Part shown: positions 52,019-61,485 of the stretch, one piece after another
How positions within the stretch are numbered: position 1 is the stretch's first letter
Layout of the letters: each line of letters opens with the position of its first letter
Assembly: GCA_964369235.1 (NCBI GenBank)
Contig: CAYJEQ010000002.1
Coordinates: 24,062-88,061 of the forward strand
Length of the DNA stretch: 64,000 bases
Origin: CAYJEQ01 sp964369235
GTDB taxonomy: Bacteria > Bacillota > Clostridia > Oscillospirales > Ruminococcaceae
Direction: 5' to 3'
Notes under the pieces: model-generated
What the model saw: only the letters and a program-made list of their open reading frames with translations
Told to the model about the DNA's origin: nothing
The model's database searches: none
Position numbers and translations under genes: made by a program

Positions 52019-54739
52019 ATGGCACCAACAAAAAAACCAACCACTACAAATAAAACCACAACCAAAAAAACCACAAATAAATCAACCACTGCAAAAAAAC
52101 CAGCCACAGGGAGAATTTCTGCCAAAGAGAAAGAAGCCCTGCGAAAATCTAAACTTCAGCTTAATGCTTTAATTACCTTTGCAGTAGGTGTACTAATGGT
52201 ATTTTTACTATTTGTTGAGGGTAGTAGCTTATGGCTACTAATGCACAACTCACTATTTGGATTTTTTGGCATGATAGCCTATATAGTACCTGTGGTACTA
52301 ATCTACATAGCAGTAATAACAGCCATGGATCGCCCTATGTTATTTCTAGGTAGTAAAATCTGGCAAAGTATCCTTCTAATAATGCTCCTAGCTGCTTGTA
52401 TACAGATATTCTTCTACGGTAGCCTTACTGAGGTAGGGATATTTAATCAGATAGGAGAGGTATGGAACAGTGGTATCGCCCTAAAAAGTGGTGGTATTAT
52501 CGGTGCTATACTAGGTCTTCCTCTACTAGCAGCTTGTGGTAAAGTAGGTGCTGGGGTTATCTCTGTACTACTATCCATTGTACTACTTATGATTATTACA
52601 GGCACAACCTTAAAGGGATTATACACCACAGTATCTCGACCTGTTAAGGATTTAGAAAAAGCCTATGCAGACCGTATACTTCATCAGGAAGAAAATCCTA
52701 AACCACCTAAGCCAGAAAAAGAGCCTAAAACTTCCAAAAATCGATTTAATATTGATGTGCCACTAGACGCCAAATCCCCTAAGGATTTAGCTAAGGAAAA
52801 AACTGAGGAAGCTACTACTGCTACCACTGCTACAGCTAGTACAGATACCCCTGTTCAGCCAATAGCTGAGAAGGCAAAACCCCTTACTAAAGCACAGGCT
52901 AAGGCAGCTGAACTGGCAGCTTTAATCAGTGATATGCCAGCCCACCCAGTAATGTCTGCCCCAACTACCGAAAGCCCAGTAGATGAAGCTTCTGCTGTGG
53001 AGGAGGCTCCAACTGTAGAGGCTGAGCCTATCCCAGAAACCACCCTAGTTAAAGAACCACTTAAAAATGCCTATATAGATGATTTAATTAAAAATATCGT
53101 AGTTAAGGATAAAAACTACACCAAACCATCGGAGATTGCCCCTGAGCCATTAGAGCCAGTGGATACAGGCTCTGATAATAACTCAAGTTCCACAGAAAAT
53201 TCTGCCACTGGAGAAGAAGTAAGCATTGAAACCCAGCTACAAGAGGTAATGGATAAGGAAACTGCTGTGTTACAGCCTGTGTATACCTTCCCGCCTATTA
53301 GCCTACTTAAAGAAAATGAAGTAGAAGATGACGAGAATATCTCTGAGGAGCTAAAGGGCAATGCTCAGCGACTGGTGGATACATTACAGTCCTTCGGTGT
53401 ACAAACAAGAATTACCGAAATCTGTCGTGGCCCTGCTGTTACTAGATATGAGCTACAGCCTTCTGCTGGGGTAAAGATTAGCAAAATTACAAACCTTGCC
53501 GATGATATCGCCCTAAACCTAGCAGCTGCTGGGGTGCGAATTGAAGCCCCTATTCCTAATAAAGCTGCTGTAGGTATCGAGGTACCTAATAAGAATATCA
53601 GCGCTGTTTCCATGCGTGAGATAATAGATTCTAACCAGTTTGTAGATTCAGCTAGTAGACTATCGGTGGCACTGGGTAAGGATATTGCGGGTAATCTTGC
53701 CATAGCAGACCTAGGAAAAATGCCCCATGTACTAATAGCTGGTGCAACAGGCTCTGGTAAATCTGTTTGTATTAACTCTATAATTATAAGTCTACTGTAT
53801 AAATCCTCACCTGAGGAGGTTAAACTACTAATGATTGACCCTAAGGTGGTAGAGCTAGGTATATACAACGGTATCCCCCATCTACTTGTACCTGTAGTAA
53901 CCGATCCTCGAAAAGCAGCTGGTGCCCTAAACTGGGCAGTAAACGAAATGCTTAAGCGATATACAGCCTTTGCAGAAAATGGTGTTCGTGATCTAGCAGG
54001 GTATAATAAAATGGCAGCTACTAAGGATAATATGGCAACTATGCCACAGATAGTAATTATCATTGACGAGTTAGCCGACCTTATGATGGCTGCACCTAAT
54101 GAGGTAGAAGATGCAATCTGTCGACTGGCACAGATGGCACGAGCAGCTGGTATGCACCTAGTAATCGCAACCCAGCGACCATCTGTAGATGTAATCACAG
54201 GGGTAATTAAAGCTAATATCCCATCAAGAATTGCCTTCTCTGTATCCTCTCAGGTGGATTCTCGTACCATCCTAGATGGAGCTGGTGCTGAGAAGCTATT
54301 AGGACGAGGAGATATGTTATTTTACCCTACTGGTTATCCTAAGCCTGTGCGAGTACAGGGCTGTTTTGTAAGTGATACCGAGGTAGAGAAGATTGTAGCC
54401 TTTATTAAAGGTGGGGATGAGGCTAGATATGACCAACAGGTTATTGAAGAAATCGATCGCCAAGCAGTGCCAGAAAAAGGCGCAAAAGGTGATGATGGTG
54501 GTGGTTTCTCTGATGAAGACGAAATGCTACCAGCAGCAATCGAGGTACTAATCGAAGCTGGACAGGCATCAACCTCACTACTACAGCGTAAGCTAAAGCT
54601 AGGTTATGCTAGAGCAGCAAGAATAATCGACCAACTAGAGGAGCGTGGCATAATAGGACCATTTGAGGGCAGTAAACCTCGTCAGGTACTAATTAGTCGT
54701 GAACGCTGGTTGGAGATGAAACTTGGTCAAGGAGAGTAA
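52019..54739 (+). CDS. ftsK: DNA translocase FtsK/SpoIIIE
   Basis: A 906-residue translocase. The N-terminus is Lys/Thr-rich (about 1-45), then four membrane segments to about residue 200, and an acidic, Pro/Ala/Glu/Thr-rich linker to about residue 440. The RecA-like motor has Walker A GATGSGKSVCINSI and Walker B VIIIDELADLMMAA. The C-terminal gamma winged-helix is recognisable (AAIEVLIEAGQASTSLLQRK). It pumps chromosome into daughter cell or forespore. Which of the two roles applies cannot be told from this sequence. Confidence 0.96.
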   Translation: MAPTKKPTTTNKTTTKKTTNKSTTAKKPATGRISAKEKEALRKSKLQLNALITFAVGVLMVFLLFVEGSSLWLLMHNSLFGFFGMIAYIVPVVLIYIAVITAMDRPMLFLGSKIWQSILLIMLLAACIQIFFYGSLTEVGIFNQIGEVWNSGIALKSGGIIGAILGLPLLAACGKVGAGVISVLLSIVLLMIITGTTLKGLYTTVSRPVKDLEKAYADRILHQEENPKPPKPEKEPKTSKNRFNIDVPLDAKSPKDLAKEKTEEATTATTATASTDTPVQPIAEKAKPLTKAQAKAAELAALISDMPAHPVMSAPTTESPVDEASAVEEAPTVEAEPIPETTLVKEPLKNAYIDDLIKNIVVKDKNYTKPSEIAPEPLEPVDTGSDNNSSSTENSATGEEVSIETQLQEVMDKETAVLQPVYTFPPISLLKENEVEDDENISEELKGNAQRLVDTLQSFGVQTRITEICRGPAVTRYELQPSAGVKISKITNLADDIALNLAAAGVRIEAPIPNKAAVGIEVPNKNISAVSMREIIDSNQFVDSASRLSVALGKDIAGNLAIADLGKMPHVLIAGATGSGKSVCINSIIISLLYKSSPEEVKLLMIDPKVVELGIYNGIPHLLVPVVTDPRKAAGALNWAVNEMLKRYTAFAENGVRDLAGYNKMAATKDNMATMPQIVIIIDELADLMMAAPNEVEDAICRLAQMARAAGMHLVIATQRPSVDVITGVIKANIPSRIAFSVSSQVDSRTILDGAGAEKLLGRGDMLFYPTGYPKPVRVQGCFVSDTEVEKIVAFIKGGDEARYDQQVIEEIDRQAVPEKGAKGDDGGGFSDEDEMLPAAIEVLIEAGQASTSLLQRKLKLGYARAARIIDQLEERGIIGPFEGSKPRQVLISRERWLEMKLGQGE

Positions 54740-54810
54740 TTAATCCTTTGACTAACTAGGATAAATATAGTATAATTATCACACTATGAAATATAAAAGG
54801 AGGCTTTTTC

Positions 54811-55176
54811 TTGAAAATACTAGAATCAGCACAAAATTATCTGGAAACCATCTTAATTCTTCAAAAGCGCAATGGTTTTGTAAGGGCTATTGACATTGCT
54901 AACGAGCTTAATTTTACCAAAGCCAGTGTAAGTATTGCCATGAAACAGCTTCGTGAATCTGGTTATACTACTATTGATGGTGACAACAATATTTCCCTAC
55001 TACCTACAGGCCTTGAAATTGCAGAGGCTATGTACGAGCGCCATGTTGCACTTACTAAGATGCTAATGCTAATGGGTGTTTCGGATAAAACAGCTTCAGA
55101 AGACGCATGTAAAATCGAGCATGTTATCTCTGAGGAAACTCTAGAAGCAGTTAAAAACTATATTTCCAAACAATAA
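54811..55176 (+). CDS. DtxR-family metal-dependent regulator, short form
   Basis: A 121-residue protein starting at TTG behind AAAAGGAGG. It has a winged helix (NYLETILILQKRNGFVRAID, KASVSIAMKQLRESGYTTID) and a short dimerisation part with metal-ligand-type residues (AMYERHVALTKMLMLMGVSD, DACKIEHVISEETLEAVKNY). The usual C-terminal SH3-like domain is missing. Similar short proteins are common in Clostridia. It would sense Fe or Mn. The closest target could be the nitroreductase 145 bases downstream, an inference. Confidence 0.85.
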   Translation: MKILESAQNYLETILILQKRNGFVRAIDIANELNFTKASVSIAMKQLRESGYTTIDGDNNISLLPTGLEIAEAMYERHVALTKMLMLMGVSDKTASEDACKIEHVISEETLEAVKNYISKQ

Positions 55177-55182
55177 TAAACA

Positions 55183-55234
55183 AATGAGCTAAAGCATGTG
55201 ATAAAGATCATTATGTGATAGCTCATTTTATTTT
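55183..55234 (+). terminator. Terminator after the DtxR-like gene
   Basis: AAATGAGCTA/TAGCTCATTT arms, with further partial pairing inside, are followed by TATTTT. Confidence 0.65.
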
Positions 55235-55320
55235 AATGAATGGCCTATTGTAATCTAGGTAGAGATATGTTACCATAGGCCTATTATAATCCACCTATCT
55301 TTGAAAGGAAAATAATCATT

Positions 55321-55863
55321 ATGAATATTTCAGAAATTATCCAAGGCAGACGCAGTGTAAGAAAATTTACAAATCAACCAATCCCTCACGAAACAATAGA
55401 AAAAATTGTACAGGATGCAATCTACTCACCATCATGGAAACACTCCCAGATTGCAAGATATATCTACATTGAGGATAAAGAGATTATCGGTAAAATCGCT
55501 GAAGATATGATACTGGGCTTTGACTTTAATAAGAAATCCCTACTTAGCTGTGCTGGAGTAATGGTGGTTGCCTATGTGACTAATCGCTCTGGATTTGAGC
55601 GTGATGGCAGTTTCTCCACACCTAAGGAAGAGGGCTTTGAGATGTTTGATGCTGGTATTGCCTCCCAGACTCTTTGTCTATCTGCCCATGGTAATGGTAT
55701 TGGCAGTGTAATCACAGGTTATTTTGATGAGGATAAGATTATAGAGTTACTAGGTATGGATGCTAATCAAAAAATTGGCTCCCTTATCTGTATGGGTTAT
55801 GCCGACGAAACACCTGTATCACCTAAGAGAAAAACTGTAGCTGATGTGTTAAGCTATAGATAA
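55321..55863 (+). CDS. Nitroreductase-family flavoprotein
   Basis: A 180-residue FMN-dependent protein: IIQGRRSVRKFTNQPIPHET, DAIYSPSWKHSQIARYIYIE, and the C-terminal KIGSLICMGYADETPVSPKR. It is distinct from the nitroreductase at 38.5-39.0 kb. It probably uses NAD(P)H; the substrate is unknown. Good GAAAGGA site and own terminator. Confidence 0.9.
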   Translation: MNISEIIQGRRSVRKFTNQPIPHETIEKIVQDAIYSPSWKHSQIARYIYIEDKEIIGKIAEDMILGFDFNKKSLLSCAGVMVVAYVTNRSGFERDGSFSTPKEEGFEMFDAGIASQTLCLSAHGNGIGSVITGYFDEDKIIELLGMDANQKIGSLICMGYADETPVSPKRKTVADVLSYR

Positions 55864-55891
55864 TAGCTTAATATTGCTTTATAAATATTCT

Positions 55892-55936
55892 AACCCCCTA
55901 TCTCTACAGCTTAGAGATAGGGGGTTATTTCTTTAT
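55892..55936 (+). terminator. Terminator after the second nitroreductase gene
   Basis: A 15-base perfect stem (AACCCCCTATCTCTA with its complement) around a CAGCT loop, followed by a T-rich tail. Confidence 0.88.
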
Positions 55937-56095
55937 AGACTGTTAAGTAATATTCTCTTAGGATAATTTCCCCTTAAATGTGAATATATATGGTAAAATC
56001 TAGTGAATTAGTTGAATTAATTATCACTTTGGTATATAATGATTAAATAGCTAATTTTATCTTAGCCTAATATTAAATATAAAGGAGCGACTATA

Positions 56096-56575
56096 ATGGA
56101 AAAATTATTGGAAATTTTATCAAACAACGCCCAGTTAACTAATGATCATCTTGCAGCTATGACTGGTATGACTGCGGAGGAAGTAGCCACTGCCAAAGCC
56201 ACTATGGAAAATAACGGAACAATCCGTGGATATAAAGCCTTAGTAGATTGGGATAAAACTTCTGGTGATTATATAATCGCTCACATTCAGTTAAAAGTAG
56301 TGCCACAAAAAACTATGGGTTTTGACGAGATTGCACAGCAGCTTGCTCAGTTTAGCGAGGTGGACTCTGTTTACCTAATGAGTGGTGGCTGTGATATCCT
56401 ACTAACTATTAATGGTATGAGCTTTAAAGAAGTGGCACTATTTGTTGCCCACACTTTAGCACCTATGGATGTGGTACAGTCCACAGCTACAAGCTTTGTA
56501 CTGCAAAAGTATAAAGAAAGTGGTATCATATTCTTTAGTAATGAAATAGACGAAAGAGAGGTAACTAAACTGTGA
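56096..56575 (+). CDS. Lrp/AsnC-family transcriptional regulator
   Basis: A 159-residue regulator with an N-terminal winged helix (LTNDHLAAMTGMTAEEVATA, GTIRGYKALVDWDK) and the C-terminal effector-binding fold (YIIAHIQLKVVPQKTMGFDE, VYLMSGGCDILLTINGMSFK). These proteins respond to amino acids. It overlaps the next gene by 4 bases, so it probably controls or accompanies the aminotransferase. Confidence 0.92.
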   Translation: MEKLLEILSNNAQLTNDHLAAMTGMTAEEVATAKATMENNGTIRGYKALVDWDKTSGDYIIAHIQLKVVPQKTMGFDEIAQQLAQFSEVDSVYLMSGGCDILLTINGMSFKEVALFVAHTLAPMDVVQSTATSFVLQKYKESGIIFFSNEIDEREVTKL

Positions 56576-57750
56576 TAGATTACAGTAAGATATTAAACCC
56601 TACAGTTATCTCTATTAAGCCCTCGGGCATTAGAAGATTTTTCGATCTAGCTGCTGAGATGGATGATGTTATATCACTAGGTGTGGGAGAGCCAGACTTT
56701 AAAACACCTTGGAATGTCCGTAAAGCTGCCATATCCACACTGGAAAAAGGCCATACTTGGTATACCTCTAATCAGGGGTTAACCCCTCTTAGAGAGGAAA
56801 TATCAAAGTATCTAAGTCGCAGTATTAACACCCACTATAACCCTACAAATCAGATACTGGTAACGGTAGGTGGCTCTGAGGCTATTGACCTACTTATACG
56901 AGCTAGTATTACCCCAGGGGACGAGGTTTTAATTCCTGAACCTTGTTTTGTGTCCTATTCACCTATAGTTTCCCTATGTGGTGGGGTGCCGGTACCAATT
57001 GCCACCAAATCAGAAGATGGCTTTAGACTAACAGCAAAGGCATTAAAGGAGAATATTACCTCTAGAAGCAAACTCCTAGTATTCCCTTTTCCAAGCAATC
57101 CTACAGGGGCTGTAATGAGAAAAGAGCATCTTGAGGAGATAGCAGAGGTACTAAGGGATACTAATATTGTGGTAATGTCCGATGAAATATATGCTGAGCT
57201 TACCTATGGTGAGGACAAACATGTATCTATAGCAAGTCTTGAGGGAATGGCTGAGAGAACAGTTATTATAAACGGGTTTTCTAAAACCTATGCGATGACA
57301 GGCTGGCGTCTAGGTTATGCAGCTGGCCCTGAGGAGTTAATTGCACAGATGACTAAAATTCATCAGTTTGGGATTATGTGTTCTCCAACAGTTAGCCAGT
57401 ACGCAGCAATAGAAGCTATAAAAAACTGTGATGATGATATTCAGCATATGCGTCAGCAGTATGATATGAGAAGAAAACTACTGGTAAGCACCTTAAATAG
57501 ACTAGGGCTAACCTGCTTTGATGCAGAAGGTGCTTTCTATGTATTCCCTTCTATTAAAATAACTGGTATGAGTAGTGAGGAGTTTTGCGAAAAACTTCTT
57601 ATGAGCAAAAAAGTAGCTGTTGTACCCGGTAATGCCTTTGGGGATTGTGGAGAAGGCTTTGTGAGAATTTCCTATTCTTATAGCATTAACCACCTAACCG
57701 AAGCTTTAAAGAGAATTGAAGAATTCTTAGTAGAAAATAATTTAATATAA
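56572..57750 (+). CDS. Class I aminotransferase (aspartate/aromatic type)
   Basis: A 392-residue PLP enzyme starting at a GTG that overlaps the Lrp stop (GTGA). Signatures: ISLGVGEPDFKTPWNVRKAA, FPFPSNPTGAVM, SDEIYAELTY, and the PLP-lysine segment NGFSKTYAMTGWRLGY. The fold-type I family transfers amino groups to 2-oxo acids. The exact substrate is not readable. An Lrp-aminotransferase pair is frequent in Clostridia. Confidence 0.94.
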   Translation: MIDYSKILNPTVISIKPSGIRRFFDLAAEMDDVISLGVGEPDFKTPWNVRKAAISTLEKGHTWYTSNQGLTPLREEISKYLSRSINTHYNPTNQILVTVGGSEAIDLLIRASITPGDEVLIPEPCFVSYSPIVSLCGGVPVPIATKSEDGFRLTAKALKENITSRSKLLVFPFPSNPTGAVMRKEHLEEIAEVLRDTNIVVMSDEIYAELTYGEDKHVSIASLEGMAERTVIINGFSKTYAMTGWRLGYAAGPEELIAQMTKIHQFGIMCSPTVSQYAAIEAIKNCDDDIQHMRQQYDMRRKLLVSTLNRLGLTCFDAEGAFYVFPSIKITGMSSEEFCEKLLMSKKVAVVPGNAFGDCGEGFVRISYSYSINHLTEALKRIEEFLVENNLI

Positions 57751-57796
57751 TAAATACCCTATATTCTCCATTCTTTTTGGTTCTATATCAATTATT

Positions 57797-57835
57797 GGGG
57801 TGACTTCCCTCGCCGTCGGCGATGGAAGTCACCCC
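57797..57835. repeat. Dispersed hairpin repeat, type B copy 2
   Basis: Arms GGGGTGACTTCCCTCGCC and GGCGATGGAAGTCACCCC pair over 18 bases with one mismatch around a GTC loop. The left flank is the same as copy 1 at 20779. Confidence 0.85.
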
Positions 57836-57913
57836 ATATAATTTTACCTAGGCATTTGGTAAATAACCTCTCTTTTTAGGGAGTGGGAAATTTTAAGTCA
57901 AAGGAGTTAAACC

Positions 57914-59185
57914 ATGTTAGGAAATGCACCACTGGCAGATTTAATAAGACCTAATAGCCTAGAGGAGGTAGTAGGTCAAAGCCATCTACTGGGACAGGGT
58001 AAAATCCTTACCCGTCTAGCCCAAAATAAGCGACTACCTAATTTAATATTTTTTGGGCCTTCTGGTGTTGGGAAAACTACAGTGGCAAGAATACTAGCTA
58101 AGCAAGCCGGTAAAAAGCTACATTATCTTAACGGCACCACAGCTGGTACAGCAGATATTAAAGATGTTATCCGTGACACTAATACTATCGATGGCATAAA
58201 TGGCATTGTGTTATATCTTGATGAGATACAGTATTTTAATAAGAAGCAACAACAAACACTGTTAGAATATCTAGAAAATGGCTCGGTTACTATGATTGCC
58301 TCCACCACCGAAAATCCATATTTCTATGTATATAGTGCTGTACTAAGCAGATGTACAGTTTTGGAATTTCTTCCCCTAGCACCTAGTGATGTGGATAAGG
58401 CAGTAATCAGAGGTTTTGAAAAAATATCCTCTAGTTATAATATCCCCATAGACCTAGAAGAAGGGGTAGTTGGGAAAATCTCCTACAATAGTGGTGGCGA
58501 TGTTAGAAAAGCCATTAATGCAGTGGAACTATTATCTGCTTCGGTAACAGCACTAGAGCCAATTATCACCACCGAAATGGTTAACGAGGTAATGACACGA
58601 AGCTCCAACCGATACGATAAGGACGGCACCGAGCATTATAATCTATTATCAGCTTTTCAGAAATCCATAAGAGGTTCTGACGAAAATGCAGCCCTACACT
58701 ATCTAGCTAGATTATTAGACGGTGGCGACCTTATAAGCCCCTGTCGCAGGCTTTTGGTAATTGCTTGTGAAGATATTGGCATGGCTTACCCACAGGCTAT
58801 TACCATTGTTAAAGCCTGTGTAGACAGTGCTCACCAACTGGGTTTACCTGAGGCAAGAATACCACTGGCACAGGCAGTAGTCCTACTGTGTACCTCACCT
58901 AAATCTAACTCTGCTTACATGGCAATGGATATGGCACTTACCGATGTCCGTTCAGGCAATTTTGGCGATGTTCCAAGCCACCTTAAGGACGCCCACTATG
59001 GTGGCGCTGCTAAACTAGGTCATGGACAGGATTATCTATATCCCCATGCCTACCCTAATAACTATGTGGCTCAGCAGTATCTTCCCCAGTCTATGGAAGG
59101 CAGAGTTTACTATAACTTTGGCAGTAATAAAACAGAACAGCTGGCACTACAATATAGAAATAACATAAAAAATGGTAGTAAGTAG
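57914..59185 (+). CDS. rarA: Replication-associated recombination protein RarA (MgsA)
   Basis: A 423-residue AAA+ clamp-loader-like ATPase: APLADLIRPNSLEEVVGQSH, Walker A FFGPSGVGKTTVA, Walker B VLYLDEIQYFNKKQQ, sensor STTENPYF, and the C-terminal tetramerisation domain (LHYLARLLDGGDLISPCRRL, CEDIGMAYPQA). It acts at stalled replication forks. Good AAAGGAG site and its own terminator downstream. Confidence 0.96.
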   Translation: MLGNAPLADLIRPNSLEEVVGQSHLLGQGKILTRLAQNKRLPNLIFFGPSGVGKTTVARILAKQAGKKLHYLNGTTAGTADIKDVIRDTNTIDGINGIVLYLDEIQYFNKKQQQTLLEYLENGSVTMIASTTENPYFYVYSAVLSRCTVLEFLPLAPSDVDKAVIRGFEKISSSYNIPIDLEEGVVGKISYNSGGDVRKAINAVELLSASVTALEPIITTEMVNEVMTRSSNRYDKDGTEHYNLLSAFQKSIRGSDENAALHYLARLLDGGDLISPCRRLLVIACEDIGMAYPQAITIVKACVDSAHQLGLPEARIPLAQAVVLLCTSPKSNSAYMAMDMALTDVRSGNFGDVPSHLKDAHYGGAAKLGHGQDYLYPHAYPNNYVAQQYLPQSMEGRVYYNFGSNKTEQLALQYRNNIKNGSK

Positions 59186-59305
59186 CACTAATGTGAAATC
59201 ACTTCTTTATAAAATCAAGGGATAAAATTTTACAGGGATAATCCTCTTATCTATGTAGTGGTATACACTCTAGCAGCTAGATAGATAACCTTATATTATA
59301 TAGCC

Positions 59306-59342
59306 AAAAAACACCCCCACTTCTCAGTGGAGGTGTTTTTTT
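59306..59342 (+). terminator. Terminator after rarA
   Basis: AAAAAACACCCCCAC pairs with GTGGAGGTGTTTTTTT around a six-base loop, with one mismatch. Confidence 0.88.
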
Positions 59343-59429
59343 GGAGTGATGCTCCAATTATTAATTCTTAACTATTTCCTGTTATCACATACTTTATATA
59401 GGCTCTATATTAATTTTTGCGGTAAATTC

Positions 59430-59477
59430 TGTTGGGGGTACTGCCCCTCGCTGTCGGCCAGGGGCAGTACCCCCACA
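59430..59477. repeat. Dispersed hairpin repeat, type A copy 3
   Basis: Arms GGGGGTACTGCCCCT/AGGGGCAGTACCCCC. The T-A pair of the other copies (TGTCC/GGACA) is replaced by C-G (TGCCC/GGGCA), so pairing is kept although sequence changed. Confidence 0.88.
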
Positions 59478-59499
59478 TTTGCTATATAACCTTTATATA

Positions 59500-61047
59500 T
59501 TATGATATATAATTTAAATCTCTGGCGATTTTTATAGCTTGTGTTCTATTTTTTGCCCCTAGTTTTTCCATTATATTTTTTACATGGAATTTAACTGTAG
59601 GTAGCTTAATTGACATGGTTTCTGCTATTTCGTTATTTGTTTTGCCATCATCTAGAAGTCTAAGTATGTCCATTTCGCTTTGTGTTAAGGTTTCCACCTT
59701 ATTCATTAAAATTTCTTTGCTTTCCTTTTCCTTCTTTTCTTTTTCTTCTCTCTCTTTTCTTTCCTGTTCTTCTTTTGGTGTTATGCCATTTTTATCATAC
59801 ATTTTTGGGTATTTATTAGCAAAGTCTATAGCACAGTTGTATATATCTTTTATGTAAAAATTATTAGGGTTTTTTTCCATAAATCTCTCTACTAGTGGCA
59901 GTATCCCATTACCTAAATCACCATACATTCTCAGATAACCATAGGGCTTTGTAATGTAGATTGCCTTTTCAAACTTTTCATCAGCAAGCTCCTTAGAGCC
60001 CATCTTGTCAAATGCTACAGCAGTATTTACTAAGCTTTCTGCCAAATCTGCTGGTCGATTGATTTTATTAAGCATATCCCCTAGACCTTCTAGCATTATT
60101 ATAGCATCTCGGTATTTTTCTAAAGCTATATAGGCCTTTGCTGTGGCAATGTTTCGGTAGATTAGCCTCATATTGTAAGTGCCTATTTTACAACCACTGG
60201 TTTCCAGCCATTTAGAAACTTCCTCCAGATTGCCCTTTTCCATCTCTAACACAACCTTAAAGGCTTTGTAATTATCCCATAGATAGCGATTTTCCTCTGT
60301 GTCAATCTCCCTCTCTATCTCTGATAAAATCTCATCTACACTCATACCTGCATTATCCAGTCTATTAACCTTAGCTAGTACTGCCCTAGATACAAATATT
60401 ATCTCTGGATCACTACTAATTAAGGCAATTGCTGTTTCCATGCTAGCTTCACTTAGTTTATTTTTTTCGTAAAGGATCTCACTGACCCCAGCGTTAATTA
60501 TCCCTCTAGCCTCATTTTTAAATATTGAGGAAAGTATTGGAGTTAGAATACTTCTCACTGCACGATAATTTTCTACCCAGTCTGATAAATCCTTCGCCCC
60601 ACGAAGTACACTTGGAGTACCGTTGGTACTAGTCATACTTTTAAAAGCCTTGCCATTTCTTAAAAACTCATTATAAAGTATAGATAGTGCCAGCATTAAG
60701 TAGGAATTATCTTTCTTAGGATTTTTTATCCCAATTAAAGATACAACAGTGGAATACTCACTTCTAAGCTCGCTGTCTTCCCTTGCAGAATCTCTGATAT
60801 TAAGAGCATGGTTAAGCCAGCGCTCACCTTCTTCCATATTGCCTATATCCCAATTTAAATAGGACATCACAGCACATATCTCAATAGTATTTTTTGCAGT
60901 TTCCTCTGGAATTTTTCCTAGTAAGTTCAGTGTAAACTCAACTTCCTCATCTGAGAGTCTGAGATACTTTGCTGGAAATAGGTAGTCTACTATCTTTTGA
61001 TAGTCTCCTTGTTCATAATATTCGTTGATCTTTTGACAAAAATACAT
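59500..61047 (-). CDS. LuxR-type regulator with MalT-like helical repeats, lacking an NTPase domain
   Basis: A 515-residue protein. The N-terminal 430 residues are TPR-like helices resembling the MalT family helical region (SVLRGAKDLSDWVENYRAVR, YRNIATAKAYIALEKYRDAI). A highly charged linker (EQERKEREEKEKKEKESKEI) precedes a C-terminal LuxR helix-turn-helix (LTQSEMDILRLLDDGKTNNE-IAETMSIKLPTVKFHVKNIM). The STAND ATPase domain normally before the TPRs is absent. It is divergent from the AAA ATPase gene, about 430 bases away, and may regulate it. Confidence 0.82.
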   Translation of the reverse strand: MYFCQKINEYYEQGDYQKIVDYLFPAKYLRLSDEEVEFTLNLLGKIPEETAKNTIEICAVMSYLNWDIGNMEEGERWLNHALNIRDSAREDSELRSEYSTVVSLIGIKNPKKDNSYLMLALSILYNEFLRNGKAFKSMTSTNGTPSVLRGAKDLSDWVENYRAVRSILTPILSSIFKNEARGIINAGVSEILYEKNKLSEASMETAIALISSDPEIIFVSRAVLAKVNRLDNAGMSVDEILSEIEREIDTEENRYLWDNYKAFKVVLEMEKGNLEEVSKWLETSGCKIGTYNMRLIYRNIATAKAYIALEKYRDAIIMLEGLGDMLNKINRPADLAESLVNTAVAFDKMGSKELADEKFEKAIYITKPYGYLRMYGDLGNGILPLVERFMEKNPNNFYIKDIYNCAIDFANKYPKMYDKNGITPKEEQERKEREEKEKKEKESKEILMNKVETLTQSEMDILRLLDDGKTNNEIAETMSIKLPTVKFHVKNIMEKLGAKNRTQAIKIARDLNYIS

Positions 61048-61376
61048 TTAAGCACCTCCGGAATATTTTGTCACATTTTGTGTGATGTTACTTTATTATA
61101 CTATTTTTAGTTACATCACGCAACTATAATATTTTAAAAAAATTACCTTTATGAGAAATTTGTGATATTTATTAGATATTTGCTCACCTTCTCTTGATTG
61201 GCTTGTAAATATATGGTACAATTTTCATAGTCTCCTCCTATATTTAATAGGGTTTTGTGTAATTTTTTCGATGTATTTAATAATCTAATATACATTATCT
61301 AGTAATTGTTACTTATAAGAAAACAAAATATAACACTAAGGTTACATTCGTAATATATAAATAAAGGAGATAATAG
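61048..61376. other. Divergent intergenic region between the LuxR-type and AAA genes
   Basis: AT-rich stretch of about 330 bases. It includes an AATAAAGGAGATAATAG segment at its end that would serve a short frame starting at TTG 61379. No other gene was seen. Confidence 0.5.
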
Positions 61377-61473
61377 TTTGACAGAAAGTTTCAAACACCA
61401 GTTTTATGCTTTTCAGTTACTATACAGTCGGAAATTTTCTTATAAGAAAACCCCATAAAACTTAAAGAAAGGA
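61377..61473 (+). promoter_or_regulatory. Structured leader motif, copy D (upstream of the AAA ATPase)
   Basis: This is a diverged copy: GTTTGACAG, AAA, GTTTCAAAC, then CACCAGTTTTATGCTTTTCA, an internal hairpin (TTTTCTTATAAGAAAA), and CATAAAAC followed by TTAAAGAAAGGA. The second stem is now GTTTTATG with CATAAAAC, a compensatory change from GTTTTGTG with CACAAAAC. It ends exactly on the ribosome binding site of the ATPase gene. The ATG of copies A-C is absent. Confidence 0.55.
61379..61465 (+). CDS. Possible 28-codon leader peptide upstream of the AAA ATPase
   Basis: A TTG-initiated frame (MTESFKHQFYAFQLLYSRKF plus 8 residues) has a strong AAAGGAG site eight bases upstream. It ends on the ribosome binding site of the ATPase gene. 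It lies wholly within leader motif copy D, so it may be an accidental frame inside a structured RNA. Confidence 0.35.
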
Positions 61474-61485
61474 TTGAATATTTAT

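Noticed and set aside
53365..54198. 277-codon frame antisense to ftsK
   Set aside because: A shadow of a highly conserved gene in the other strand, with low-complexity composition.
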